A stretch of 64,000 nt of DNA from Pascua guehoae (Eukaryota; Basidiomycota; Tremellomycetes; Trichosporonales; Trichosporonaceae): positions 189,851-253,850 of the forward strand of contig BCJX01000008.1 in the NCBI GenBank assembly GCA_001600415.1. Direction: 5' to 3'. Position numbers and translations under genes: made by a program. Shown in pieces: positions 10,271-24,337 of the stretch. Positions within the stretch are counted from its first letter, which is position 1, and each line of letters starts with the position of its first letter. Under the pieces are notes generated by a model that saw only the letters and a program-made list of their open reading frames with translations, ran no database searches and had not been told where the DNA came from.

Positions 10271-12340
10271 GGTGTAGGTGATGATTATTGTAGATAAGCA
10301 ATGTTGGGAAGAGATGGTGGATGAGGAAAAACGAATATCAGCTGTCAGATAGCACGTCAACTGCACCTGTCATCTAGTGATACCAAGCCTCGAGTACAGC
10401 GTACGGGCATGGCGGCGAAGCAGTGTGTGGCGGCCAGCGGTGAGGTGCAAGTTGGGCGTGCGGGGATGCTTGGCCGGACACAAGCATAACGGAACTGTGG
10501 AACGAACGAGGTCACGCGACAGATGATATTGGAGGCGGAACATGTAACAGCAGGAGCACAATTACCCAATGTGGGTTGCAACAACATCAGGTACCCGCGC
10601 CGCTCATTCCAGCTCCAGGTTCGACAGTGGGCATGACGTAGGCTAAGACCTTTCCATGCTTGCTTGTGGCCATCCCAAGCCATGCGCCTTGAAGCCGTAT
10701 GTCTTCAGCAATAAGCTTATCCTGTTCCGCAACCTAACTTGCACTGCATGAGGGGTGGCGGTGCATCTGCATTCTAGGTCCCTCTAGGGTCTCGGTTAGG
10801 ACGGTTGAGCGGGGGACAGCAGGTAAGACTCAGTGGTGAACCATCCTCCCACTCGACACACGAAACGCCGACCGTGGCAATATTTGCCAGCCAGTGAACA
10901 TCGTTCTCGACCGGAGAAGAAGCGACGAGTTGAAAGGGAGTTGGCTCGATGAAATGCTAGAGCTGCCCATGATGAATCTAGCCTTTCGAGAGAGGTCTCA
11001 AAGGGGATAGGCGGTGGTTCAGAGCGCAGACACGCTGCACAATCGGTATTGAGAAGTGGAGTGAGGTGAGGTTGGTGTTAACATTGTAAGGTGGGCGGGA
11101 TTAGTCAATCGTCAGCATAGGAACACCGCCATCACCATGGAACGCCAACTCGGCACTCGTCCCAACGACCCACTAATCTAGCCTACACCCTCCTCTTCTG
11201 GAATGTCGGCCGTTTCACACTCTAGCCATTCACCAAACCGATTGGTCTTTGTCGAAAGCATCTCTGCAAGCTCAGTGTCGCCAAGTGGTGTCTGTCGGCG
11301 GTCATCGGCGATCCCCGGCGGCAGGCACCTCTTCACGGTCAGAATGCAAGAATTACAACGCACAGACGTCGAGATGGCGTCCTACCGACTACTGCCTGCT
11401 CCCATGCCAATGTGGGCCGCGTCTCCTCATCCACCACCGCAGCATGTACCTCTTGTCCTCACTGGCTGGGGGACATGTGGCGTCGGCCGGAGTAGGCGAG
11501 TCGAGTGGGAAGCGAGCTGGGCACGGTCTCACGGTCACATGCGGGCCCCGCCGCCACAGGCTGCACCACTGACCCAATTTGATCCCGTTGCCACCCCGCC
11601 ACTTACGGAGCTGGCTGGGCTGCCCATCTGGCCATGCATCCACCCACCAACACACCCCCCTCTTGGCTGACTGACTCCATCTCCGTCTCCACCGAGCATC
11701 CAATCGGCCCACCACCCACCACGCATCATCGACGCCGATCTCAGATCGCGATATCGCGGCCGATACAACGGCGAGCCGCGCGATCACCGAGACGCACAAA
11801 CACAGAGTAACCCCATATACGGAACGGTCGAGACTCACGTATCGTTGATTGCCAACCCCTCGAACCTGCCTCCTTAACACACCATCTCGATGACTTTGGC
11901 CGCCAGGATGGAGCAAATGACCTGGTACGTCGCGTGGATGGGATGCAGCAGTACCCACAGGGGATGTCTGCGCGATACCGCACGGAGAATGAACGAGATG
12001 AGAAGCTGACTGCGCAGGGACTAGTGAGTTGGGACCTACGGCCTCGGTGGCCTCTGATCATTCGAGGACAATACTGACGCTGTGTTTCTCCTTACCTCGA
12101 TACCGCGTACGCTTGGAACGCTCCGACTCTTACATCTGCACCGCGTGTCATCGCGTTACTTCCGCCTCGTCGATTGTCTTGCCTCGCTGGCATCTTGGCT
12201 GGTTACATCTCGGTTGTTTGTGGCTCGTCGCCTCGTCCCGCTTTGTGTCGTCATCGCCCACCACCTCCTCCTCACCACACACTCGACCACACTTGCTGTT
12301 GACCTCTTCAAAACTCAAAACACAACCTGTCCCGTCCAGC
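10271..12340. other. intergenic between divergent genes
   Basis: This 2.1-kb stretch separates the membrane-protein gene (-) from the Rab gene (+). Frames here (11203-11670 +, 11389-11958 -) overlap one another, lack splice or motif support and are not annotated. Bases 12060-12340 are CT-rich and would be the Rab leader; no ATG occurs in about 340 nt upstream of the Rab P-loop exon. Confidence 0.5.
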
Positions 12341-14103
<1,763 letters not shown>

Positions 14104-14667
14104 TGCGGTGGAGCGAGCGATGCGGGGCTGGACGGCGGACAGGAAGGGGGCGGGTACAACAGCCAGCATGCTAGGAGGCAGAGCGACGCACGGCAACGGC
14201 AGCAGAGATGGTATGGTGCCGGTTGTTGGTGGTGGTGCACAAGTTGTACGTGACTCCACAGGCGCCATGGAGATACTGTCGAGGGTTATTGGCATGAGCG
14301 TCGCGCCCATTGTCGCGTAGGCAGCGAGACCACACATGAACTAGAGGATCTGTACTATGAGACGTTCGATGCATATGTATGAAGTGGTACAAACAACATG
14401 GCGTCCCTGGGTGGGAGCCATCGGAGACAAGATCAGGGTGAAGCCGTTGAAGACGAGATTGTGGGTGGCCTGCGAAAGCTGGGATATGGTATTTGTGCTG
14501 CCAGCCCGAAGAGAGAGTTCTGGTTGAAGCAAGATTCTCGAGGCGATTATCGAAGCATTGGCGGGGGTTTGGGACAGGCGAGCTCATTCGCAGTCCTGTC
14601 CCAGTCCCACAAGCGTATTAGTTGGTAGCTCGGCTGGCCGAGCTCGCCGTGCCTGCTGCTCGCTGCA
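14104..14667. other. intergenic between convergent genes
   Basis: 3' flanks of the Rab (+) and DUF1275 (-) genes. No gene, repeat or RNA is recognisable. Confidence 0.5.
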
Positions 14668-16731
14668 TTAAGCACCAGGCAAGGACGGCGACGCGCGCGC
14701 AATCATGACCAGTGCGACAATCTTGAGCACGGCGGCGATAAAGGCGGCAAACCACGCCGACATGGCCTGCTCGACGCCGAGGCCCAGGAAGGAGCCAAAC
14801 CAAAAGATGGACAGGTAGACGATACGCCGGTCGCGGCCGCGCGACGGGTGGGGTTTGAAGAGGTGCGGGTCCGAGATGAGCGCGGCATAGGCAGAGGTTA
14901 CCATTGCAGTGGGCATTTCGGGGATGCCGAGGTTTGTGGCCTGGGTGTGAGCATGGGTGCGAGTGTGTGCGAGGGAAAGGACAAGTCGGGTGTCACCAGG
15001 CGCAATGGCCCGAACCCGATAAGGAGCGCCAAGCGATGGTAGGGTTACGAGCCAGTAGCGAGGTAACGGGGTACAGTGTGATGCCGCACGTCACCCGCAG
15101 CTGGTATCGCTATCAATGGCGACGACCCGTACCGTACGCGACTCCCCTGGCGCTCTCACACCGACAGCCCAAACAACCAATCACACTTACCATGACAACC
15201 TGGGGCCCACCTTGGACGGCACTGAGCAGCATGGGAACCCACTGGTACTTCCCGCCAACGTCAAACTTGGTGGGCGCGAGGGGCGAGACGAGCCAGACAA
15301 AGAGGGCCATGACGATACATTGGATGGCCATGGTCGTGAGGACCCATGCGCGTCGGCGGTGGCCTGGGGTTAGCGACGCAAAGCAGCGGGTACGCGCGTG
15401 GGGGAGATTGCGATGCAGGTCGTGATAAGGGTTTACGCCAGAAAGCAGCCTTGTAGAGTCATGCGCCACAGTCATGTGCATTCCGCAAATCGCGGGCCGC
15501 GGGATGAGGAGATTGCGCAACGACGCGTGATGTGCCACAAGTCAAGCGGGTTGCAGGTTGCACCATTCCAGGCACGATTTGCGCCAAGCAGATGCAATTG
15601 ACAACCCACTGGTGGGCCGTGGAGGGTGACAGTCTGCACAAGCCCTCTGCACCTCCACCCCCCTCGCAGTGACTCACCAAAGATGGCACCCAACTGGCCA
15701 AACACGAGGCCGGCGCCAAAGAACCCGCCAAGACTGGTGGCCGCGAGGACGAGCTTGCGGCTGCCGCGGTGGAGCGCGGCGAGGGTGAGGAAGACGGTGT
15801 TGCCCGTCTGGTTGGTTGCGAATGTGCCAAAGAGGCGGAACATGACTGCGTCGAGCATGCTGGGGGTCAGCGGGGCTGGGAGAGTGGGGCGTGGTGCTTT
15901 GGATGCTCGGGCACTTTGGGACAATCTGTGGAGCTGGGTGGTGATCATGGCCGGAGGGACATGAAGGATAGATAGTCATGGTGGGGAGGAAGGTGGGGTC
16001 ACGAGACAGTGGATTGAGGGCATCGGGTGGGCATGGACAAAGAAGATGGTCTTAGAGTGCGATGTGGCAGTGCAGTGGAGATCTCGGAAGTGATGGTGCC
16101 GATAACACTGGTGGTTGACTCGAGGTCGAGGGGCACCAGTGCGATACCAACAGGAGCGCCCGCAAGTGCAGTCCCGGCCCACTCGTGTCCTCGCCACCTG
16201 GGCTTATCGCTTCCTCTTATCGGACCCCGCCGTGCACGTCCTCTGGCCCCTCCTTCCGCTTCCTCCGAGAGCTCCGACGCACCCCTTCCTCTCATGCCAG
16301 TGACGCCCCATGCACTCATTGCTCGCCAAGTGACTACCGCCCAAACAAACTCACGAGGTCGACACGGTAATGACGAGATGGGAATAGAGTGCGTCGGGGG
16401 GGCCGAGCTCGTCGTCGAGCCACGCGCGCCAGCGGCGCCACGGATGGGGGTGCTTGCCGAGGAGGGGCGAGAGGGGCCCGCTCTCAATGTCGCCAAAGAG
16501 GGTAATGGTGTGTGCGTCGAGGGCGGGGTCGTTTGCGTCTGTAATGGTCGTAATCGTCGTGCTGCTGGGACACCGGCTGACGCGCGGCGTGTCCCCGGGT
16601 GTGCCCGCGCCGACGGCGCGTTTGGCGAGTGGGCTCGGNGGGNGGGNGGGGNGGGNGGGGNGGGGNGGGGNGGACTTGTTGCCGTGGCCGTCGTCCGTGT
16701 CGACGAGGGTGCCGTACGATCGGTGGCTCAT
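14668..16731 (-). CDS. DUF1275 (YoaK-type) multi-pass membrane protein
   Basis: Four exons (16731-16355, 15859-15678, 15363-15191, 14940-14668) give 334 residues with all phases matching; introns are long for this locus (495, 314, 250 nt). After a roughly 110-residue soluble N-terminus (MSHRSYGTLVDTDDG..., acidic, with WRRWRAWLDDELG before the first membrane segment) the protein shows the DUF1275 signature: SMLDAVMFRLFGTFATNQTGNTVF, then Gly-rich helix GGFFGAGLVFGQ, helix TTMAIQCIVMALFVWLV, and the C-terminal repeat region ATNLGIPEMPTAMVTSAYAAL followed by two hydrophobic helices. The family is widespread in bacteria and fungi; its biochemical role is not established. Exon 1 contains scattered ambiguous bases (16639-16671) in a G/C-rich run, so about a dozen residues near position 20-31 are uncertain. 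The intron-1 join is supported by frame and by the DUF1275 N-terminal pattern. Confidence 0.8.
16639..16671. other. ambiguous bases in a G-run
   Basis: Eight N calls are interspersed in poly-G (GGNGGGNGGG pattern) inside exon 1 of the DUF1275 gene. They probably mark a simple-sequence tract that sequenced poorly. The true length, and so the frame, of this stretch is uncertain, though the exon reads open on both sides in one frame. Confidence 0.85.
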
Positions 16732-18215
16732 GGTGGGACTGTTGACATGAGCGGGCGGAGCGGGGTTGTGGAGTCGAGTCGGGGGCGGCGTCGCGCGCGT
16801 GGTGGGTGGAGTCGAGATGGTAACGAGGGTAGTGGGTAACGCTTAAAAGAGCTCGAGTCAAGAAGGAAGGTGAGGGTGGTCGTGTGAGGAGCGAATGCAA
16901 ACGCTTTGCAAAGATTGCGACTGGACAAAGGTCGAGGTCGAGGTCAAGGTAGCCTTTTTTTGCACCGGCCGGTAGTGGATGGCTTGTTGGTTAATGAAGA
17001 GGATGTCTTGGCTTGGCTCTGGTTTGTTGACCTTGTCTCACTCCTGAAATTTGGTCGCGATTAGATGACACCACAACCACTACTGCATACCGGTCGCACT
17101 GTGTCGATCCGCCGCCGCCCAGCTCGACCAACCCCCCACCAAGACCGGTTCCGGCGCTAGCAGTGGTGGTGCACGTTGCACACGCTGCACACGCTGCACA
17201 CGCTGCACACGCTGCACTGCCGCTGCGGCATGCGAGGCGCATCGCGAGACATTACTGCGCTCGACGTTGGTTGGGTGGGCAGTGTGGCGCCGAAGCGCCA
17301 TTGACTGTCATGCCGCGATGTGTCCCATGGCACGCCCATCGCATGGGACATGGCGTCCGAAGAGGCGCACTAGCAGACAAGCGCTAGAGCGAGCGAGGTA
17401 CAGTCGAGTTACTCGAGACTGATGGCGCCAACGAGGGGACGAGAATGCGCCGCTGGATAACCGAGAACAATGAGCACGAGTGGGAGCGACAGGGATGCCT
17501 AGGCAAGGCTAAAAGTGATGGTGAAGAATGACGCGATAACAGAATGCACCAATCCGATTACTTTATGGGTTTTATCCGATCTTACACCGCAGCAGGCCAC
17601 CAGGCCGCCAGGCACCGGAGCAGATCAACATTCGACCAGTTGTGCATTGTACAGTATTGTGGCAGTGGTGCCAAAGTCTCGATTCCCTGGTACCCGTGTT
17701 TGTGGCTGATGCAAAGCATTCTGGTGTCATGATTCTATGGATTGGATGCTAGTACACGCCCACCTGGGGCTCAAGGGGACATCTATGTGTAGGTAGTAGT
17801 CTATGCACAAGCATGTCTAGCGGACGCCGTGTCTGTGCGTGTGTTCTGGTGTGTGTTCTTGTGTGCGTTCTTGCATGATTTTGGGTCGGCGCAGCGGTCC
17901 GTTCTTCCGTGTCGAGTATCTAGATCTCCGCACTCGATCGTCGCAGCGCAACTGTGCCTGCCGCGTGCTCCACTCTACCAGTTACAGAAATGTGACGAAA
18001 AATAGTGCGTGATTCGTGAGCGGCGCAGGGACGCCGAGGCATGCAGTGCCACCTCTGCGGGGAGAGCACGCTCTGCAGCTTCGAGACAGTATCACCCTGC
18101 GCCCATCACGAACCGTTTTTGTCATATTCTGGCCAGTCACCAACGACCCTGGCCGCGGCTGGCCGTAACCCCCCCCCCCCTCCCCTCGCACCCATTCGTA
18201 GCCTCGCGCGTCACC
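16732..18215. other. intergenic with short tandem repeat
   Basis: This is the upstream region of the DUF1275 gene and the 3' flank of the GT71 gene. A 9-bp repeat (CACACGCTG) runs about 4-5 times at 17171-17217, and a GTGTTCTTGTGTGCG-like stretch lies at 17830-17875. No gene is supported. Confidence 0.5.
17171..17217. repeat. 9-bp tandem repeat CACACGCTG
   Basis: Four to five head-to-tail copies of CACACGCTG are directly visible between 17171 and 17217 in intergenic DNA. Confidence 0.85.
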
Positions 18216-21200
18216 TCAGAACGAAGGCCTGAACCCGAGCGAATAAATCGTCGTCTCAAAGTCCTTGAGGTGCGGGTCGTCGGACCACTGCACCGTCTCC
18301 ATTGGGCTCTCGCGCCAGTCGGGTAGGACCACCGCGGAGGAAGCATCCTCGTCCAAAGTGTCGCGGTCGGCAGCCTTGGCCGCCTCCTTTGCAACGTCTT
18401 CAGCTTTGTACCGCTCCTCATCTGCCTCCTTGCGCGCCTTGGGGCGGGGGTCGACCCAGTCAATGTCGATGCTATTGTTAGCGAAATGGCATGGGGTGTC
18501 GCGAATGGGGGTAAAGGGACAGGTGGGTGACAACTACAGGCAGAACGCGTAAAGGGCGACGAGTATAGCCGTTTGGAATTACGTTTGGAATTAAAGGTCT
18601 AGGCCGGGATGCCACGGCGCCCGATCTCGCCGAGACAAGAATGCCAGCCAGGCAAGAATCTCTGCTGTCACGCGACCGCGCCTCGTCTTTACTCACCACA
18701 GAGCCGAGATCCAGCCTCCGTGAAACTTTGCCTTGAGGCCCCTCTCACGAACGGCGCGGCGCATGACCTCGACAGCGGCCGGTGCCCTGGCGCGGCCATA
18801 CTCGTCTGCGTCCGCGAGCATGTCGCAGTCGACGTCTCCGATCCCCGGTGCGCCCTCTGGTGGGCCCGAACGTGGGTCACCCTCGCCGAGGCGCGCGGTA
18901 GCCGGCGTGACGGATCCGTTGAAGAGGGGCATGACCTTGGTGCGTCCCCAGGAGAAACCGAGGCCGACGCCGGACGGGATATGCTTGAGGAGATTGTAGT
19001 GGACAAAGAGCGGGTCCCCCCACGCGTCGTGCTGGAGCATGGTGTGTGCGCAAAATCCAGTTGCCGTGTCGCTCGGGAGCGCGCCGCCGCCGACATACCG
19101 GCCCGGCATGGCCCAGCGCTTGCGGAGCATGAGCATGGCCCAGCGGAAAATGTCCTTGTCGCCGTCGGAAAAGTAAAACCACCACGCGTGGCCCTGCAGC
19201 ATGTGCCGGACGAGGTAGAGGACGTCGAGGTGCCGCGACTTGTCGATGAAGATTTGCCCCGCTTCAAACTCCCACTCGTCGCGGCATTTCACTCCCGCGA
19301 GCGCCCAGATGGGGCTGTTGGCACTCGTCTTCCAGTAGTCGGGCGTGCCCCACATCCCCAGGCGGCGGTATCCCGGCGCGTCAAACATGTACTCGGGGTC
19401 ACGCGACGGCACGCTGTCCGAGTCGAGGTAGAGCACCTCGCGCCACGGGCATTCAATCATGGCAATCGCCTTGAGGTGGTAGCTCTTGACGTCGCCCTTG
19501 TCCTTTTCCTGGCCCGCGGCTTCGACGAGCTCGGCACCGAGGTCTTCGAGTTCCTTGCGGATCGGGTCGTCGTCGGCAGGGCGCTCGGCAGGGAAGTGGA
19601 ACTGCGGTCAGCGGGGGTGTCCAGGGGAGCCATCACGGAGAGGCACAAGTTATCACCATTGACTCTGCTCCCAATGTGTTCTGTGGCAGGGGTGTGTTCA
19701 GGGGAGCAATCACGGAGAGGGCAAAAGTGTCGCCATTGCCTCTGGTTTCAAAGTGTTCTGTGGCAACTCTGCAACGTCCATGGTGACAGCTGTTGACTTA
19801 TCTCCTCTCCTCCAGCGGCCGTTACACACTCCACACAACATACACTCCACACACTCCACACACAACACCCCATGGCCAAAAACATTGGCTACCCTACTCT
19901 GAACCACAATGACCGAGTCGCCTGCCATACTCACAATCTGCACGGGCAGTGTGGTCCCGTACCGCCTCATCATGCCCAGACTCCACTTCACCCTCGTCAG
20001 CGTATCCTTATTTCCGGCAGTGAGGACAATCCCCCTCCCCTCGCCCGTGCGCTCCAGTTCATCCGACCCAACCAGGCTCTCCATGTGGGTAATGAGCGAC
20101 TCGCGGTGCGCGTGGATGGTGGAGCGGTTCATGGCGCCCCAGACATTGGCGGCCATTTCGAGCATGTGGGTATTGTGCTGTTCGTGGATGTCGGCGCACT
20201 TTTCGAGGTTCCACGCGACAAAGCCTCCGGGCTCGACTTCGCCGTCGACCTCGCCGCGGCCCCCGGGCGCGCGGCGCCACGCGTCGAGGCGCTGGCGCAG
20301 GGTGGCGTTGAGCGGGAGCGGGTCCGAGGCAATGTCAATCTCGCGCGTAGAGGGCCCGCCGTAGTAGGGCGAGTAGGGCGCGGGGGGCAGGGGTCGGCTC
20401 GGTGCAGTGCCAAAGCCCACAGATGCGAAGGCGGCGTCGACGTCGAACGTGTCGACGAGTCCGTGGCCGGCGTCGACGTTGTCCGTGTCGGCGAGGCCGT
20501 GGTCGGCGTCGACGGCGTCTGTGTCGACATCGTCCGTGTCGACCAGTCCGTGGTGATCGTCCGCGTCGACGAGTGAGTGGTTGGCGTCGACGGCGCCCGG
20601 GTCGACGAGTCCCTCGTCGCCGCCGTCAGCATAGATGCTGTCACTGGCGACGCCGCCTGTGCTCGCGCTGACGGGATGGCGGAGAACAACCTGGGCGTCA
20701 GTGTCGGCAGATGGGTCGCGTCAAAGCCAAGCCAAACACGCCGACGCCACAGGTGGCGTCATACGCCCGCGTCACCCTGCGTCGCACGTCGCACACTTTG
20801 CAATGTGATCCAGTGGTCAGGATCAGCCAGACGTCGATCCCGCATTGGCGGGCACACAGTGTGCGCCGAGACTGTCCGTCGACGGCAACGGCCCGGGTGG
20901 TGCACCATGCACACATGTCCACACAGCTTGCACCCCCGCTCACCGCTCCCCGCACACACAAACACACACACACACACAGACACGCACAAAATCATGACCC
21001 CAAATAAACGCCGCCAGAACCAGCACGACAGCGAGGCCGAGGATCCTCCGGCCCGCGCGCGACTTGACAGGGAGGGCCGGGAAGCCCATCGCGAGTGCCT
21101 TGGGAAGTGCAATGTCGCGTTTGAGTGGACTCCGACTCGGGGCCGTGAATGGGCTCGGTGTCGTGGGGCGGCTGCTGCGCTCGCCAGAGGACGAGGGCGA

Positions 21201-21401
21201 GTACGAGTAGGCGCTTGCAAAGTCGGCTTCCGACTCTGGGCTCGAGAGGGCGAGGCCGGCCTCGACGTCGGGGTCGGCGTCGTGGTCGCCGCTGCGCGAG
21301 GATGGGGCGGACGTAAAGGGCGATAGCCAGCCGGGGCGGGGTGTGCGCGGCGTGGAGCGCGCCTCGGAGATGGGGGTGAGAGACGGGTCGAACGGGCTCA
21401 T
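18216..21401 (-). CDS. GT71 alpha-mannosyltransferase (Mnn1-like), type II Golgi protein
   Basis: Four exons (21401-20988, 20690-19935, 19601-18697, 18471-18216) give 776 residues. Residues 1-115 are a Ser/Pro-rich cytoplasmic tail, unusually long; about 116-134 are the signal anchor (RILGLAVVLVLAAFIWG). A luminal stem (about 160-225) is made of acidic VDADHGLVDTDDVD-type repeats. The catalytic part matches the fungal Mnn1/GT71 family: GIVLTAGNKDTLTRVKWSL, RRYGTTLPVQI, REVLYLDSDSVP with the metal-binding DxD at about D450/D452, RRLGMWGTPDYWK, EWEFEAGQIFIDK, FSDGDKDIFRWA, and GDPLFVHYNLLKHI. It likely adds alpha-linked mannose to glycans in the Golgi using GDP-mannose; linkage specificity cannot be read from sequence. 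The C-terminus is a charged helix (RKEADEERYKAEDVAKE). Intron 2 carries a 76-bp tandem duplication. Confidence 0.85.
19613..19765. repeat. 76-bp tandem duplication within an intron
   Basis: Bases 19613-19688 and 19689-19765 are two diverged copies; both carry CAGGGGAGC, ATCACGGAGAG and GTGTTCTGTGGCA in the same order. They lie in intron 2 of the GT71 gene. Confidence 0.75.
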
Positions 21402-22560
21402 CGTCGCCGATGTGCTATGTGCAAAGTTCGAGATGTGCGAGCGGGTGGCAGCGAGGCAGGGGTGGGCCAGGGCCAGGTGTGTAGTAGGGAACGGGCGTTG
21501 AGGGCGCGTCGCGAGGTGTCCAATGATGGGCACGGTCAGATGTAAATGTGCACGAGCGTAGATGTTACTTGTTAATGCAACAGACAGAAGGTCGCGCAGC
21601 AGCCTCGCCAGGAGATTTCTTGTGCCCTTCGCAGCTGTGCTATTCTCGGGCGGAAAGCGCAGCTGGCTGGTATCAACGTTCAGTTCATGCCGGCGTCTGC
21701 GCGTCTGCCCCACATTCGAGCCGGCGTCTGCTCCTCCTGCTATGCCTCGACGGGACGTGCAGGCACGTCGCCATGTCCAGTCGTCATGCCGGGTCGTTTT
21801 GTCGGGTCGTTTCATCGTCCATGACGGCCGTCCATTATCCGGATGCAGGTGCGATGCAGGAGGACACGACGTTGGTGATAGAAACGTCGACGATAGGCTC
21901 CAGAAACGTGGGTGAGTCACCACGACCCTGTTCCTCCCCCTTCCCTGGCCCGAAACTCCGCCGCCCGCGCCGCCTGCGAGGCCTGCGAGGGCTGTGCGTC
22001 TCCACCACTCGGCTGTGCTACTGCGTCACGCTTTCGCAGTCCACAGCATCCATGTCAGTCACAACGGGAACGTGCCGTTTTGCGTCCCACTGGTACACCG
22101 CCACGGGTGTGACGTCCGCCGAGCTGTTCTGGCAGTAAAAGGCACCAAGTCAGAGGATCAGCGGCAGGGCCAAGATGTCCCTTGTCCAAAGTCCTGCTCT
22201 GCCGTTTCTTTTCGGCCGGGCCGTGCTCCAGGGGACCAGCCGGACGCACCGCCCGCATGTGAAACGCTCAATATAACATGGTAGACATGAAACTATAGCC
22301 TCAACGACTTGCCCCGTTAGCGGTGTAGCAGAGGCACAGTTGCATAGCCCCGAACTTACCCGTTCTCTCCCAACTGTGCACACAGTGACAACGACACAAT
22401 GCACAGCGACATGAGCACAGCTGTGCTTGAATGAATGGGTACGCCAGGTGTTGCCCGGCTGCGGAACCTCGCAAGTCCTGGGGTTCGACGCAGGCGAGGC
22501 ACGTCGATGCGATGCCGCAACCCCCTGAGCGCGGGTCTGCGCGTACCGCCTCAGCGACGC
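21402..22560. other. intergenic
   Basis: This separates the start of the GT71 gene from the 3' end of the RING gene. Frames here (for example 21548-22138 +) have no motif or splice support. No repeat or RNA was seen. Confidence 0.5.
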
Positions 22561-24337
22561 CTACGACTCGTCTTCGCTCTCGAACTCGCCCTCACTTGCA
22601 CCGTCATTGTCGCCGCGGTCATCGTCGTCGTCGTCGCTGTTGTCAGGTAGTTCCCACACCTGGGCATTCAAGACTGCGAGGCGCTGTCCGTCCCAGGCCA
22701 TGACGTAGTTGTGTTCGTTCTCGAGCGAGAATCCGTGGCTGCTGTCAGCGATTAAGTCTCGGCGTAGTGATGCTGCTGGAACCACCGAGCGGTACGTGGC
22801 CGTGGCCATATGGCTTGGCAATCCGTTGGCTGCCAGGTCGTGCATTCGTAGGGCGTCGCACTATGCGTTGCTGACGTTTGAACTCACCCATTAAGCGATG
22901 TCATGACCGAGTCGAGGAGACCAGGTCGCACCTCGCGATGCAGAGCGGCGGCGTCCGACGAGCCGAGGTTTGCGAGGTTCATCCTATCCAGGAGCGCTTG
23001 GACACGGTCGCCGGTGCCAGCGCCATGCGACATGCGCGTGCGGACTGCGAGGGCGAGCTCATCGGCGATAACGCCTGGGTTGGCAAGTACTCCACATGTC
23101 CAGGCCCTGCGGAGTTAGCTACTGACGCTATTATGGCAATGGCTAGGGCCGTTCCGCTGCTAACTGATGCGCCATGTTGATGGGTTGCCAGCCAGGCAGT
23201 CTGGGACACGCTCGCTCGCTGGTAACGAGTGTGCGTGCCCACCAGGCAATACTCTGCCGCCTACTCACTCAATGCGGGCATTTACATCTTCGTCCAAGTC
23301 GGCACACTCCAGGGCAACCTCGGCAGCCACACGATTGGGTACGAGGGGGTAAGGAAGATGCACGAGTCCGCGACACAGCGGGCACGTCGGCGGTTGTCCG
23401 TCGAGGACCTGCTGGGTTAACGCTATCAAGTTGTTGACACCCACCTGGGCCTTAAGGCACTCGAGGCCGCAACGCGCGCAGAAGATATGGCCGCAGGGCA
23501 CGAGGGACATGGGGCACGCGCTGATGTCAGCTGAAGATCGTGACTCTTCAAAGTCCCCCAGCTCACAAACACTGTAGACAGAGCGGACAAGTGGCCAGGA
23601 CTTCGAGATCAGCAGACGCAAAGGTCGGGGGAGTCTGGTGGTCGTCAGCTCGAAGGTACAACCGTTGCCGAGCTGATAGGACCTACCGTCACGCAAGTTG
23701 AAGGATGGGGCGAGCTGCCGCTCGACACCATGGACCGGCGAGGAGACCATTGTTGGGCTTTGGGCGATGGTGGGGAGCGGGAGGGCGGAGGTGTGGAGGA
23801 TCCGACGCGACTTGCTGCGCTATTGGACTGCCGAGAAAGGTCGGGAGGTGTTGCAAGGCCACGGCTGCCCGACGTAGTGGACTCGCCCGACTGGCTCGCG
23901 CCACTCGAGGTGCCCGCCGTGCTCGTCCGTGTCGGCGACTCCCTCGACAATGACGGAGTTGATGGCGAACTGGCTAGGACGCGGGGGAAGGGATCGTAGG
24001 CGTCATGATGAGACGTGCCAGTGTGCTCTCCGATGGTGATCGCCGAGTGCTGCGGGCTGGCCCGCAACTGCAACGGTGAGACTGTTCCCAGTGTCGCATC
24101 TGGCGAGTCTGTGGGCAGGAGTTGCAACGATAGACCTTCGACAGGTAGTGGAAGCTGCTCGATAGCCAACACGGTGGTAGTCGAGGTGACGGCGTCGTCG
24201 GTGGCTGGGTGGGCGTTCAGAGCGCGCGGGGCGTACGAGCAGACTTGGCTGTGATTGTCATCGCAGTGACAGTGTTTTTGAACAGGACGAGTGGGAGTGG
24301 CCGGGGCACTGGCGCTTCGCGACCGGATGAGGGACAT
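22561..24337 (-). CDS. RING-finger (C3HC4) protein, probable E3 ubiquitin ligase
   Basis: Six proposed exons: 24337-23687, 23634-23567, 23520-23269, 23106-22932, 22860-22796 and 22741-22561, about 463 residues. The N-terminal about 215 residues are Ser/Thr/Pro-rich and low complexity. The RING spans exons 2-3: CPLC, then PCGHIFCARC, then TCPLC after a roughly 30-residue loop, giving all eight zinc ligands. It is followed by helical sequence (RVAAEVALECADL; PGVIADELALAVRTRM) and a strongly acidic C-terminus (NSDDDDDDRGDND...ESEDES). The exon 4-5 junction is uncertain: I chose donor GTGCGA after LHRE because it keeps frame with RMHDLAANG; the stronger-looking GTGAGT at 22887 does not. Exon 5-6 intron (54 nt) keeps frame whether or not it is removed. 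The RING assignment is firm; substrates are unknown. Confidence 0.72.

Noticed and set aside
18609..19796. 395-codon open frame opposite the GT71 gene
   Set aside because: The minus strand encodes the clear GT71 catalytic motifs, so this is a shadow.
22761..22888. GTGAGT at 22887 as the exon 4 donor of the RING gene
   Set aside because: No acceptor at a reasonable distance keeps the downstream acidic frame; the GTGCGA donor at 22931 does.
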